Shown here piece after piece: positions 1 to 8,842 of a DNA stretch of 14,940 nucleotides. The stretch covers positions 1 to 14,940 of the forward strand of contig JAUVDD010000014.1 of assembly GCA_030595525.1 (NCBI GenBank), read 5' to 3'. The notes below the pieces were generated by a model, which did not search any database, had not been told where the DNA came from, and was given only the letters and a program-made list of their open reading frames with translations. Both the position numbers and the translations under genes were made by a program. Source of the DNA: Puniceicoccales bacterium (lineage in GTDB: Bacteria > Verrucomicrobiota > Verrucomicrobiia > Opitutales > Oceanipulchritudinaceae). Position 1 is the stretch's first letter, and every line of letters starts with the position of its first letter.

Positions 1-1152
1 AATAATCTTCCGGCACAGATCGACATCTTGTCCACAGACGGAATGGAGTACGATTTCCTTTTCGTCGCAAAAGGTGGTGGATCAGCCAACAAGACCATGC
101 TCTTTCAGGAAACCAAGGCCCTCCTGAATCCGCAAAGCCTGATCGCTTATCTGACGGAGAAGATGAAGACTTTGGGAACGGCAGCATGCCCACCCTATCA
201 CCTTTCTTTCGTCATTGGTGGCACCTCGGCAGAAACCAATTTGAAAACTGTTAAGCTCGCTTCCACCAAGTACTATGACGAGCTTCCGACTGAAGGAAAT
301 GAGTTCGGTCAGGCCTTCCGTGATCTGGAACTGGAAGCACAATTGCTCTACGCAGCCCAGCAAAGTGGTATTGGCGCCCAATTCGGTGGCAAACATTTTG
401 CCTTGGATGTACGGGTTGTCCGTCTTCCTCGTCACGGCGCTTCCTGCCCGGTCGGGATGGGTGTTTCCTGCTCAGCAGACCGCAATGCCAAGGCAAAGAT
501 CAACAAGGATGGGATCTGGATGGAAGCATTGGAGCCAAATCCAAAGCGCTTCATACCGGAAAAGTACGCCAGCCAGACCACGGTCGGCGCAGTCAAGATC
601 GATCTAAACCAACCGATGGAGGATATTCTTGCGACTCTGAGCAAGTATCCGGTCACCACACAACTTTCACTCACTGGAACGATTGTTGTAGGTCGCGACA
701 TTGCCCATGCCAAATTGAAGGAACGTATCGACGCTGGCGAGGGAATGCCCGAATACATCAAAAACCATCCGATTTACTACGCCGGCCCGGCCAAGACTCC
801 GAAGGGCATGCCTTCCGGATCATTTGGTCCGACGACTGCCGGTCGAATGGATTCCTACGTCGATTTATTCCAATCCCATGGCGGATCCAAGATCATGTTG
901 GCCAAGGGCAACCGCAGTCAGCAGGTCACTGATGCCTGCAAAAAGCACGGCGGATTTTACCTGGGATCGATAGGTGGACCAGCTGCCATCCTGGCACAGG
1001 ATAATATTAAGAAAGTCGAAGTCCTCGAATATCCGGAACTGGGAATGGAAGCCGTATGGAAGATTGAAGTGGAAGATTTCCCTGCATTCATCCTCGTGGA
1101 CGACAAGGGGAACGACTTCTTCAAGATGGATAACGCCTGCCCGGTCTGCTGA
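1..1152 (+). CDS. fumA: Class I fumarate hydratase (4Fe-4S), C-terminal 383 residues, 5' truncated by window edge
   Basis: Catalyses reversible hydration of fumarate to malate in the TCA cycle, in the cytoplasm. The reading frame is open from base 1 (first residues NNLPAQIDI), so the start lies upstream; an internal TTG at 28 is not the real start. The E. coli FumA/FumB type is about 548 residues, so roughly the last 70% is present. Recognised by long conserved blocks: [16 protein letters not shown] near the beginning, [64 protein letters not shown] and [20 protein letters not shown] near the end. The cysteines in ASCPVG (codon at 445) and TDACKK (codon at 937) match known cluster-ligand positions of the family; the third ligand lies upstream of the window. 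The protein ends CPVC. It converges with the M3 peptidase gene across an 84-base gap containing two palindromes. Family assignment is very secure; the symbol follows the E. coli two-domain enzymes. Confidence 0.96.
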   Translation, partial: NNLPAQIDILSTDGMEYDFLFVAKGGGSANKTMLFQETKALLNPQSLIAYLTEKMKTLGTAACPPYHLSFVIGGTSAETNLKTVKLASTKYYDELPTEGNEFGQAFRDLELEAQLLYAAQQSGIGAQFGGKHFALDVRVVRLPRHGASCPVGMGVSCSADRNAKAKINKDGIWMEALEPNPKRFIPEKYASQTTVGAVKIDLNQPMEDILATLSKYPVTTQLSLTGTIVVGRDIAHAKLKERIDAGEGMPEYIKNHPIYYAGPAKTPKGMPSGSFGPTTAGRMDSYVDLFQSHGGSKIMLAKGNRSQQVTDACKKHGGFYLGSIGGPAAILAQDNIKKVEVLEYPELGMEAVWKIEVEDFPAFILVDDKGNDFFKMDNACPVC

Positions 1153-1167
1153 TCGGGATTAATGGAA

Positions 1168-1180
1168 CAGGCTGGAAGCC
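1168..1180. repeat. Small palindrome AGGCT-GGA-AGCCT
   Basis: Five-base arms AGGCT and AGCCT with loop GGA, 15 bases after the fumarase stop. It is preceded by TGGAAC but the right side (ATCGG) does not pair with that, so if it belongs to a longer palindrome family the copy is decayed. It shares the ACAGGC/GCCT core with the clearer palindromes at 1211, 8766 and 8813. It could simply be a weak terminator element for the fumarase transcript. Confidence 0.4.
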
Positions 1181-1210
1181 TATCGGCTGCTAACACTTTC
1201 GCCCAAAGGA

Positions 1211-1231
1211 TGACAGGCATCTTGCCTGTCA
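1211..1231. repeat. Palindromic repeat, copy 1 (TGACAGGCA / TGCCTGTCA)
   Basis: Perfect 9-base arms TGACAGGCA and TGCCTGTCA with 3-base loop TCT. It is flanked by GGA on the left and AAA on the right. It lies between the convergent ends of the fumarase (stop 1152) and the M3 peptidase (stop codon 1237-1239). Two further copies lie at 8766 and 8813, also between convergent gene ends. On the minus strand the stem follows TTT rather than preceding a T-run, so it is not a standard intrinsic terminator, although it may still stop or stabilise transcripts. Confidence 0.85.
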
Positions 1232-1236
1232 AAACC

Positions 1237-3141
1237 TCAACCTACACGCTGGTTTTCCAGGTACCGGGTATACTCCACTTCCAGCAAATCGATCAGATTC
1301 CCAAATTCCTCGGACACCGCATTCAGAATCTCCTGATTGGTCAGATCAACACCAGCCTTCTTCAACTGTTCCATCGGATAATCATTTCCGCCAGATTTCA
1401 GGAGCCCGAGATAGCGATCTACTGTAGAAGGGTCATCACGCATCTGCTTCATAATGGCCGATGAGGAGGCATAACAGGTGGCATACTGGTAAACGTAAAA
1501 TGGCGAATTATAGAGATGGGGGATGCGTGCCCATGAACGCATATACGGATCATCCTCGCCGATCACATCACCGAAATACGCACTGACCACAGATCTCCAC
1601 AGATCCGTCAATCTATCAGAAGTCAACGCTTGCCCACTTTCCAGGATCTTGTGGGCCTGTATTTCAAAATCAGCCATCATGGTTTGCAGGAAATATGTCC
1701 CACTAATCTGGGAAAGCTGCTGTTCAAGAAAGGCAATCCGGTCTTCCGGTCGGTCCATTTCCTTCAACAACTTCTGCAATAACAGCTTTTCGTTAAGGGT
1801 TGATGCAACCTCTGCCACGAAAATCGTATATCCATGGGTAGCGAACGGCTGATATTCCTGTGATAGCCGGGTGTGCATGGAATGGCCCATCTCGTGGGAT
1901 ACAGTAAAGACATCATTCAACGTCTTTTGGTAATTCAAAAGGACGAAGGAGCCGACTCCGAACGTGCCCGAATTATATGCTCCTGCAGTCTTTCCGGGAG
2001 TCTCATAAACATCCACATATCCCGAGGCGAATTGCTCGGCCATTTTAGTTTGGTATTCCTTACCTAATGGAGCCACGCTCTCGACGATCCACGGAACGAT
2101 GTCCTGGTATTTATATTCTTCCTTAACAGAAAGGAGCGGCACGAACATGTCACTCCATCCGTAATCCGCTAATCCAAGGAATTTCTGGCGCAGCCTGTGG
2201 TAACGCTGCAGCTCATCGGCTCCTTTTCTCGCTGAATCAACTAATGACATGACAACTTCTTCGGGGATATTGTTCCGATTCAACTTCATCCCCAAGCTGG
2301 TCTCATACCCTCGGGACTGTGCCAAAGCCCAGTTTTGTTCAACGATTCCACTATAAATTGAGGCAAAGGTGTTCCGGCGTTTATCGAATTGCTCCATCCG
2401 CGCTTCCTGAATTGCACGACGGTCTTCAGGATTCTCAAACTTACTCAGGGCCATGCTGTAGGTACCCGGTGTCACCACTATTTCCTCTCCCGAAGACAAT
2501 TTCACGGTCGGACGGTCACCATCTGAGTCTGTTAGTGCATTATATATGCGTCTAGATGTGCCACGAACACCGCTATGCAGACTTAACAGTTTTTCCCCAC
2601 TTTCATCGAGAATGTATTTCCCGGTCCGATAAGTGTCCATCAATCCAAACCGATGAGGCTCCAGTTGAGGATTCTGGTCGATCCACTCAAGCATGGTCTC
2701 TTGGGGAATGGTCAATAATTCGGGTTCAATCCATGAAAGAAGTGAGCCAATGCGGGTCCACATTTGGATCAACTGACCAAACTTCGCCTGGGCAGCATTG
2801 TCGCGAGTATCCAGATCTCTCCATTTGGCCGCATAACCAAATACTTTGTCCAGTAACAGGCCTCCTTCATCGGACAATTTCATCACTTTAATGAGGGTCT
2901 CCGGACCTTCTTTGAGTCGCCCCATGTAGCCGCTCATCTCAGTATACACCTCCTCCGCACGGGAGACGTCCTTGTCCCATTCCTCCCATGAAGAATAGTA
3001 CAGGTTCATATTCCACTTGTGGGAATCCGGAATGGAATCGCGGGTAAGTGTTTCGTCCATCGGCTCAATGTCGCCAATGGAAGCAGTCAGGCAAGGTGTT
3101 ACCACCGCCATACAGATGGAGGACATTAGTATTTTAAGCAT
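1237..3141 (-). CDS. Exported M3-family zinc metallopeptidase, oligoendopeptidase F-like
   Basis: Predicted zinc endopeptidase that cleaves oligopeptides, of the M3 (PepF/thimet) family. With the start chosen here it has 634 residues, slightly longer than the roughly 600 of PepF. The catalytic motif HEMGHSMHTRLS is at residues 416-427, with the third zinc ligand as the Glu of VAEVAST (about 444). The His/Tyr-rich HLYNSPFYVYQYAT near 542 matches the conserved substrate-binding segment of the family. The frame stays open to an ATG at 3196-3198, but that start abuts the T-run of the tpiA terminator and has no ribosome binding site. Starting at 3141 gives a normal signal peptide, MLKILMSSICMAVVTPCLTAS. 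Neither start has a clear Shine-Dalgarno sequence, so the choice is inference. Classical PepF is cytosolic, so export is unusual. A role in degrading imported peptides in the periplasm is a guess. Confidence 0.9.
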   Translation of the reverse strand: MLKILMSSICMAVVTPCLTASIGDIEPMDETLTRDSIPDSHKWNMNLYYSSWEEWDKDVSRAEEVYTEMSGYMGRLKEGPETLIKVMKLSDEGGLLLDKVFGYAAKWRDLDTRDNAAQAKFGQLIQMWTRIGSLLSWIEPELLTIPQETMLEWIDQNPQLEPHRFGLMDTYRTGKYILDESGEKLLSLHSGVRGTSRRIYNALTDSDGDRPTVKLSSGEEIVVTPGTYSMALSKFENPEDRRAIQEARMEQFDKRRNTFASIYSGIVEQNWALAQSRGYETSLGMKLNRNNIPEEVVMSLVDSARKGADELQRYHRLRQKFLGLADYGWSDMFVPLLSVKEEYKYQDIVPWIVESVAPLGKEYQTKMAEQFASGYVDVYETPGKTAGAYNSGTFGVGSFVLLNYQKTLNDVFTVSHEMGHSMHTRLSQEYQPFATHGYTIFVAEVASTLNEKLLLQKLLKEMDRPEDRIAFLEQQLSQISGTYFLQTMMADFEIQAHKILESGQALTSDRLTDLWRSVVSAYFGDVIGEDDPYMRSWARIPHLYNSPFYVYQYATCYASSSAIMKQMRDDPSTVDRYLGLLKSGGNDYPMEQLKKAGVDLTNQEILNAVSEEFGNLIDLLEVEYTRYLENQRVG

Positions 3142-3201
3142 GCGGTTCAACTGGAGATGAAATTTTGTCAAAAAGTCAAAGAAGTATCTGAAAACCATGA
3201 T

Positions 3202-3236
3202 AAAAAAGCCAGCTACCCGGCCGGGTAACTGGCTTT
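3202..3236 (-). terminator. Rho-independent terminator of the pgk-tpiA unit
   Basis: Read on the minus strand, arm AAAGCCAG pairs with CTGGCTTT and, after one mismatch, TACCCGG pairs with CCGGGTA. The stem is followed by a run of six T. It begins 24 bases after the tpiA stop codon. It ends only about four bases before an in-frame ATG (3198) of the downstream M3 peptidase, which argues that the peptidase has its own promoter and a start further downstream. Confidence 0.9.
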
Positions 3237-3260
3237 GAAAATGTTTAAGGACGAATCCCT

Positions 3261-4031
3261 TTACTTACTGTGGGCAATCTCAATTAGCTCCAGGAAGGAC
3301 TTCGCCTTCAGGGCGGCACCACCAATGAGTCCACCGTCAATGTCGGGCTGATTCAGTAATTCGGATGCATTTTCCGGCTTCATGGAACCACCGTAGAGGA
3401 TGCGAACCTTGTCAGCGGCTTCCCCGAACAAGGCAGTCAGTTCGTCACGGATCATCTTGTGAACATCCTGTGCCATCTCAGGTGTGGCAGTTTTGCCAGT
3501 GCCAATTGCCCAAACAGGCTCATAGGCGACCACCAGATGATCAGTTGCTTCTGCGGTAACACCCTTGAGGCCATCCACTAGTTGGGTCTTGACCACTTCG
3601 AATGTCGCGTTGGCTTCACGCTGCTCGAGGGATTCACCCACACAAAGGATGGGCTTCAAGGAGCTTTCCAGAGCTGCCAGCACCTTCTCGTTGATGAAAG
3701 CATCTGATTCCTTGAAGTACTCACGGCGTTCACTGTGACCGATGATCACAAAGGTGCAGAACATGCTGCGCAGCATCACGGGAGATACTTCGCCAGTATA
3801 GGCACCTTCCAGCTTTGGATGCATATTCTGCGCACCCAACTGGATGTTGCTGTCTTCAACTGCCTTAGCGCAGCTTTCCAGAGCGGTATATGGTGGGCAG
3901 ATTGCCACACCGACGTCCATTTTCTGGCCGATTCCCAGCTTGATTTCATTAACAAGGTCCACGCCTTCAGAGGCGGTCTTGTTCATCTTCCAGTTACCGG
4001 CGATCAGGTATTTGCGAATGGTCTTTGCCAT
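3261..4031 (-). CDS. tpiA: Triosephosphate isomerase
   Basis: Interconverts dihydroxyacetone phosphate and glyceraldehyde 3-phosphate in glycolysis and gluconeogenesis; cytoplasmic dimer. The 256 residues match the usual length of about 250. Active-site residues are all visible: Asn13 and Lys15 in AGNWKMNK, catalytic His99 in IIGHSERRE, catalytic Glu171 in VAYEPVWAIGTGK (the loop-6 signature), and the phosphate-binding YGGSMKPEN and GGLIGGAAL segments. A good ribosome binding site, AGGAG at 4040-4044 on the minus strand, sits eight bases before the ATG. It lies 49 bases downstream of pgk on the same strand with no terminator between them, so the two are probably co-transcribed, ending at the terminator at 3202-3236. 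Confidence 0.98.
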   Translation of the reverse strand: MAKTIRKYLIAGNWKMNKTASEGVDLVNEIKLGIGQKMDVGVAICPPYTALESCAKAVEDSNIQLGAQNMHPKLEGAYTGEVSPVMLRSMFCTFVIIGHSERREYFKESDAFINEKVLAALESSLKPILCVGESLEQREANATFEVVKTQLVDGLKGVTAEATDHLVVAYEPVWAIGTGKTATPEMAQDVHKMIRDELTALFGEAADKVRILYGGSMKPENASELLNQPDIDGGLIGGAALKAKSFLELIEIAHSK

Positions 4032-4080
4032 AATAAAGTCTCCTAAGTTTTAATAAAAGAGGGTTTAGTTAAGGTTTCTC

Positions 4081-5274
4081 TCAAGCTTGGTCAAGGGCAA
4101 CCACACCCGGCAGGGCTTTACCTTCGAGAAACTCGAGGCTGGCACCGCCACCAGTGCTCATAAAGTCAACCTTGTCGGAATAGCCACTTTTCTTGATGGC
4201 TTTGACGGAATCACCACCACCAATGATGGAGAGCGCTTCCCCTTCAGCAACGGCTTCAGCAACAGCGAATGTACCTACAGAGGAATCCTTGATCTCAAAG
4301 ATACCCATAGGTCCGTTCCAAAGTACAGTTTTTGCTTCACGAACAGCATTCTTGTACAGTTCAATCGTCTTGGGACCGATATCCACTCCGATCCATCCAT
4401 CATCGATATCGCCTTCGATCACCTTGGTTTCACCAAGTGTACCGGCACCGAAATCCAGACTGTTGCAGACAAAGTGATCGATCGGCAGGAGGAACTCCAC
4501 TCCCTTGGCAGCGGCCTTATCGAGGGCTGCTTGAGCGGTTACAACCTTGTCCGGCTCAGATAAGGAATCACCAATTTTTTCTCCCTGTGCCAGGGAAAAC
4601 GTGTAGGCCATGGCTCCACCGATAAGGATCTTGTCGGCTTTTTCCAGAAGGGCATCGATCACAGTGATCTTGTCGCTGACCTTGGCACCACCAAGAATAA
4701 CAACGAACGGACGCTCCGGATTGGAGGTTTTTTCGCCAAGGAAGGTCAGTTCCTTCTCGATGACAAATCCACAGACGCAAGGACTCAGGAACTTGGTCAC
4801 GCCTTCTGTACTGGCATGTGCCCGGTGGGCCGTTCCGAAAGCATCGTTGACGAATACTTCTCCGAGGGAAGCCAGTTTCTTGGCAAACTCCGGATCGTTC
4901 TTGGTTTCCTCATTATAATACCGGACATTCTCCAGAAGAAGAATTTCACCGTCCTGTAGGGATTCAGCGGCTGATTCAGCCTCTTCACCGATACAATCCC
5001 CGGCGAAAGCGACTGGCTGGCCCAGCTTGTCGGAAAGAGCCTCAGCTACTGGAGCCAGACTGAATTCCGGTTTGCGCTCACCCTTCGGGCGTCCGAGGTG
5101 GCTCATCAGGATGACCCGGCCACCCTGTTCCAGCAAGTGCTTGAGTGTCGGCAGTACCGCTACAATTCGTGAGTCATCTGTGATGACGCCGTCGGTTAGC
5201 GGCACATTGAAATCGACGCGTACCAGAACGCGCTTACCTTTTGCATCAATGTCTTTGATCGTCTTTGTTGCCAT
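4081..5274 (-). CDS. pgk: Phosphoglycerate kinase
   Basis: Transfers phosphate between 1,3-bisphosphoglycerate and ADP, the first ATP-forming step of glycolysis; cytoplasmic monomer. Length is 397 residues, normal for bacteria. Two Rossmann-like domains are evident. The N-terminal substrate domain has RVDFNVP (19-25), MSHLGRP (57-63), ENVRY (115-119) and [13 protein letters not shown] (143-155). The C-terminal nucleotide domain has GGAKVSDK (195-202), WNGPMGIFE (319-327), GGGDS (352-356) and [10 protein letters not shown] (373-382). The ATG is preceded by an A/T-rich leader without a clear Shine-Dalgarno sequence. The gene starts 110 bases downstream of gapA, but the gapA terminator lies between them, so pgk-tpiA probably uses its own promoter in the roughly 35 bases between that terminator and the start, or depends on read-through. 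Confidence 0.98.
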   Translation of the reverse strand: MATKTIKDIDAKGKRVLVRVDFNVPLTDGVITDDSRIVAVLPTLKHLLEQGGRVILMSHLGRPKGERKPEFSLAPVAEALSDKLGQPVAFAGDCIGEEAESAAESLQDGEILLLENVRYYNEETKNDPEFAKKLASLGEVFVNDAFGTAHRAHASTEGVTKFLSPCVCGFVIEKELTFLGEKTSNPERPFVVILGGAKVSDKITVIDALLEKADKILIGGAMAYTFSLAQGEKIGDSLSEPDKVVTAQAALDKAAAKGVEFLLPIDHFVCNSLDFGAGTLGETKVIEGDIDDGWIGVDIGPKTIELYKNAVREAKTVLWNGPMGIFEIKDSSVGTFAVAEAVAEGEALSIIGGGDSVKAIKKSGYSDKVDFMSTGGGASLEFLEGKALPGVVALDQA

Positions 5275-5310
5275 GACAATTTTTCAGATAAGAATTTTTG
5301 TTAGTTGAAG

Positions 5311-5352
5311 AAAAAAAGCCGCCCACAACGCGAATCTATCACGGGGGCGGCC
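5311..5352 (-). terminator. Rho-independent terminator downstream of gapA
   Basis: On the minus strand, arm GCCGCCC pairs with GGGCGGC across a 20-base loop and is followed by seven T. It sits 32 bases after the gapA stop and about 35 bases before the pgk ATG. The loop is rather long, but the stem is all GC and the T-run is strong. Its position separates gapA from pgk-tpiA transcriptionally. Confidence 0.85.
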
Positions 5353-5384
5353 TATTAAATTTAGTCAGTAATCAAACCTGCTGA

Positions 5385-6440
<1,056 letters not shown>

Positions 6441-6495
6441 TTAAGCTGATTTTCTAACTAATTAATTAAGATAAGGCTAGGGTTAAAAAGCTTCT

Positions 6496-6509
6496 TTGGC
6501 GCTTGCCAA
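6496..6509. promoter_or_regulatory. Inverted repeat TTGGC-GCTT-GCCAA between divergent genes
   Basis: Five-base arms TTGGC and GCCAA around GCTT, 68 bases upstream of gapA and 114 bases upstream of the Cys-rich protein, in an otherwise A/T-rich divergent spacer (6429-6622). Its right arm read on the minus strand is TTGGCA-like and could serve as a -35 element for gapA, but no convincing -10 box sits at the right distance. A possible operator or part of a promoter; the function is unproven. Confidence 0.25.
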
Positions 6510-6622
6510 GCAATAAATTAAATTAATTTCGGCGGAAAATATCTATTAAATTATCTAATACCAGGACAGCTGATCCAATAGCACTGCTTGACAAACTCCA
6601 CAATGAGGACGAGATCAATTCC

Positions 6623-6805
6623 ATGAGCTCAGAATGCCAATCGAATAGTGCCGCAAATTCATCGACCGACAAGAAGCCAAATATCTTTCAAAAGATGTTT
6701 AAAAAGCTGGATGACAAGATGAAGAAAAAGGCTGACCAGAGCGCTTCCTGCTGCTGTTGCAGTGAGGATAAAAAGACCACGGAAGAATCCGACAAGTGCT
6801 GCTAA
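6623..6805 (+). CDS. Small cysteine-rich protein, possible metal-binding partner of the downstream permease
   Basis: A 60-residue protein with no family I recognise. The first ~20 residues are Ser/Asn-rich. The middle ([19 protein letters not shown]) is a basic amphipathic helix candidate. The C-terminal third holds two cysteine clusters, CCCC (residues about 44-47) and a terminal CC, separated by the charged linker [12 protein letters not shown], with one further Cys at residue 5. No signal peptide or membrane segment is visible. Its last ten bases overlap the GTG start of the permease gene, which implies translational coupling and a linked role. Binding a soft metal or metalloid (Cu, Zn, As) and passing it to the permease is inference. 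GAGGACGAG upstream may act as a weak ribosome binding site. The same frame is open upstream to 6527 without a standard start codon. Confidence 0.7.
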   Translation: MSSECQSNSAANSSTDKKPNIFQKMFKKLDDKMKKKADQSASCCCCSEDKKTTEESDKCC

Positions 6806-7743
6806 AACTCGCTGATTGGCTGATATACGGGCTGTTTGGCCTGGAAAAAGGCGTACATTACGCAGACGCCATCCATTTCTTCATCTACGATTTGATGAAG
6901 ATCTTCCTGCTGTTGAGTGTCCTGATTTTCCTGATTGGAGTTGTCCGGACCTACCTGCCGGAAGAAAAGTTAAAGAACTGGATGAGTAAGGGTGGCTTAT
7001 TCGGCAATTTCGTGGCAGCCCTTTTCGGAGCGATCACACCATTCTGTTCCTGTAGCTCTATCCCGTTATTCATCAGTTTCCTGAAAGCAGGAGCGCCACT
7101 GGGTGTAACATTCTCATTTTTGATAACTTCGCCCCTGATCAACGAATACCTGGTTATCCTGATGTTCGGGACCTTCGGATTAAAGGTCACCCTGTTGTAC
7201 GTTGCCTTCGGAATGGTCATGGGCATCGCGGCGGGGGCCATTATTGGAAAAATGCGCCTCGAAGGGCATCTGGAGGAAGATCTGGTTAAATCCTCTTCGG
7301 CAAATCAGGACTCTTCAAAATCCCTGACTTTCCTGGATCGGATCAAGTTCGGCTGGGACGAAGCGACTTCAATCATTCGCAAAATCTGGGTATGGATCTG
7401 TGTCGGTGTCGGTATTGGTGCCCTTATCCATAATTACGTCCCACAGGAAAGCATCCATGCCGTTATGGAAAAGACCGGCATCTGGTCGGTTCCGATCGCT
7501 ACCATTCTAGGCGTTCCGCTATATGGAAGCTGTGCCGCCATTGTGCCAGTAGCTGTCGTCCTGTTCGAAAAAGGTATTCCTCTTGGTACCGCCCTCGCCT
7601 TCATGATGGCCATGTCCGCACTCAGTCTACCCGAGGCAATCATGCTTCGCCGCGTCATGAAGCTCTCACTGATCGGGATCTTCTTCGGAATCACCACAGG
7701 CGCCATCATCATTTCCGGATACTTGATGAACCTCGTCGGCTAA
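6796..7743 (+). CDS. Permease of the PF03773 (ArsP/YraQ, formerly DUF318) family
   Basis: Inner-membrane permease of 315 residues with about eight to nine hydrophobic segments in two halves joined by a hydrophilic loop around residues 152-185. Family signatures are clear. The first half has [16 protein letters not shown] with Cys84 and Cys86, followed by [19 protein letters not shown]. The second half has [15 protein letters not shown] with Cys246, then [16 protein letters not shown]. Characterised relatives (ArsP) export trivalent organoarsenicals, and others are linked to metal efflux; the membrane cysteines fit a thiophilic substrate. Which substrate applies here cannot be read from the sequence. 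The start is GTG at 6796, overlapping the stop of the Cys-rich protein, with GGAAGAA about ten bases upstream as ribosome binding site. No ArsR regulator or arsenate reductase gene is adjacent. Confidence 0.9.
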   Translation: MLLKLADWLIYGLFGLEKGVHYADAIHFFIYDLMKIFLLLSVLIFLIGVVRTYLPEEKLKNWMSKGGLFGNFVAALFGAITPFCSCSSIPLFISFLKAGAPLGVTFSFLITSPLINEYLVILMFGTFGLKVTLLYVAFGMVMGIAAGAIIGKMRLEGHLEEDLVKSSSANQDSSKSLTFLDRIKFGWDEATSIIRKIWVWICVGVGIGALIHNYVPQESIHAVMEKTGIWSVPIATILGVPLYGSCAAIVPVAVVLFEKGIPLGTALAFMMAMSALSLPEAIMLRRVMKLSLIGIFFGITTGAIIISGYLMNLVG

Positions 7744-7778
7744 AGTAAAGGGCTGACCCCATAGCGTTAATCCCACAA

Positions 7779-8762
7779 ATGAGTAATCTAAATCCATCTT
7801 CAACATCTGCTAACTTTCCCTGGCAGGATCGTCCGACAGGCTGTACGGACATTCTCTGGCGTTATAGCGAAAACCCTGTGATCCAACGCAATCCGATTCC
7901 CTGTGCTGGTCGGGTCTTTAATAGTGCCGTCATGGCCCACGGTGAAGGTTATATTGGTGTCTTCCGGGTGGACTACCGGGACGTTCGTCCACGACTGCAC
8001 TTTGGCAAAAGCAAGGATGCCTTATCCTGGGATATCGATCACGATCCGATTCAATGGCAGACCGAGTCCGGTGAACCGGTGGAAAACGGTTATGCCTATG
8101 ATCCGCGCCTGGTAGAGATTGAAGGTACTTTTTACATCACATGGTGCGATGATTTCCCAGGTGCATCCATCGGCATGGGTCGTACAACGGATTTCAAGAC
8201 CTTCATCAAGATGGAAAACCCGACCATGCCGTTTAATCGGAACGGCGTTTTGTTCCCAAGAAAGGTCAATGGGGAATATCTGCTGATGAGCCGACCCAGT
8301 GACAGTGGACACACGCCTTTTGGCGATATCATTCTCAGTCACAGCAAAGACCTGACCTACTGGGGCAAACACCGTTTGCTGATGACCACAGTCGGGAAGA
8401 ACTGGTGGGAAAGCGTCAAAATCGGGGCCGGTCCCATTCCAATCGAAACCAAGGATGGATGGCTGCTCATTTATCATGGCGTCACCGGAACGTGTAATGG
8501 ATTCGTTTACAGCATCGGTGGTGCTCTTTTGGATCTGGATGATCCCTCAAAGGTGATTGCCCGGTCAAAGGATTACTTGCTGACACCAGAATTGAATTAC
8601 GAAACAACCGGCTTTGTTCCCAATGTGGCTTTCCCTTGTGCCGCTTTGCATGATGATCCAACTGGACGGATCGCAATCTACTATGGAGCCGCGGATACCT
8701 ATACTGCATTGGCGTTTGCCAAGAGGGACGAATTAATTGAATTCATTAAAGATAATTCATGA
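7779..8762 (+). CDS. GH130-family beta-mannoside phosphorylase/hydrolase
   Basis: Five-bladed beta-propeller enzyme of glycoside hydrolase family 130. Members typically phosphorolyse beta-mannosides (mannosyl-glucose or beta-mannooligosaccharides) to mannose 1-phosphate, usually in the cytoplasm. Length is 327 residues with no signal peptide, consistent with that. Features: WRYSENPVIQR (27-37) at the N-terminus, FNSAV with GVFRVDYRD (47-68), YDPRL with Asp108 as likely proton donor, GVLFPRKVNGEYLLMSRP (155-172), WWESVKIGAGPIPIETKDGW with LIYHGV (209-235), and a C-terminal YYGAADTYTALAFA propeller closure. The exact subfamily and bond specificity cannot be fixed by eye. It begins 35 bases after the permease stop with no good ribosome binding site, and ends beside two palindromic repeats. 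It converges on the saccharide operon of the opposite strand, whose glycosidase and transporter could supply its substrate. Confidence 0.9.
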   Translation: MSNLNPSSTSANFPWQDRPTGCTDILWRYSENPVIQRNPIPCAGRVFNSAVMAHGEGYIGVFRVDYRDVRPRLHFGKSKDALSWDIDHDPIQWQTESGEPVENGYAYDPRLVEIEGTFYITWCDDFPGASIGMGRTTDFKTFIKMENPTMPFNRNGVLFPRKVNGEYLLMSRPSDSGHTPFGDIILSHSKDLTYWGKHRLLMTTVGKNWWESVKIGAGPIPIETKDGWLLIYHGVTGTCNGFVYSIGGALLDLDDPSKVIARSKDYLLTPELNYETTGFVPNVAFPCAALHDDPTGRIAIYYGAADTYTALAFAKRDELIEFIKDNS

Positions 8763-8765
8763 ATT

Positions 8766-8787
8766 TGACAGGCAAGGATGCCTGTCA
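8766..8787. repeat. Palindromic repeat, copy 2 (TGACAGGCA / TGCCTGTCA)
   Basis: Perfect 9-base arms TGACAGGCA and TGCCTGTCA, identical to copy 1, with loop AGGA in the opposite orientation (on the minus strand the loop reads TCCT). It starts three bases after the GH130 stop codon. With copy 3 it forms a head-to-head pair across a 25-base spacer. Confidence 0.85.
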
Positions 8788-8812
8788 TCCGGAAATACAG
8801 TATGGCGATGGA

Positions 8813-8833
8813 CGACAGGCATCTTGCCTGTCG
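8813..8833. repeat. Palindromic repeat, copy 3 (CGACAGGCA / TGCCTGTCG)
   Basis: Arms CGACAGGCA and TGCCTGTCG, loop TCT as in copy 1. Relative to copies 1 and 2 the outermost T-A pair is replaced by C-G, a paired change that keeps the stem intact. It ends nine bases before the convergent sulfatase gene's stop. Copies 2 and 3 are inverted with respect to each other and could fold either as two hairpins or as one long stem. Confidence 0.85.
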
Positions 8834-8842
8834 AAACATCTA

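Noticed and set aside
4087..4563. 158-codon plus-strand open frame opposite pgk
   Set aside because: Antisense to the C-terminal half of a clear pgk gene, with no independent features.
6588..6616. TTGACA at 6588-6593 as the -35 of a promoter for the Cys-rich protein
   Set aside because: No -10-like hexamer lies 15-19 bases downstream (the site there reads GAGATC), and transcription would begin at or after the ATG.
7749..7760. AGGGCTGACCCC between permease and GH130, considered as a repeat or terminator
   Set aside because: Only a three-base GGG/CCC arm around CTGA, no T-run and no second copy in the window.
8022..8477. 151-codon minus-strand open frame opposite the GH130 gene
   Set aside because: Lies wholly within the GH130 coding region and resembles no protein family.
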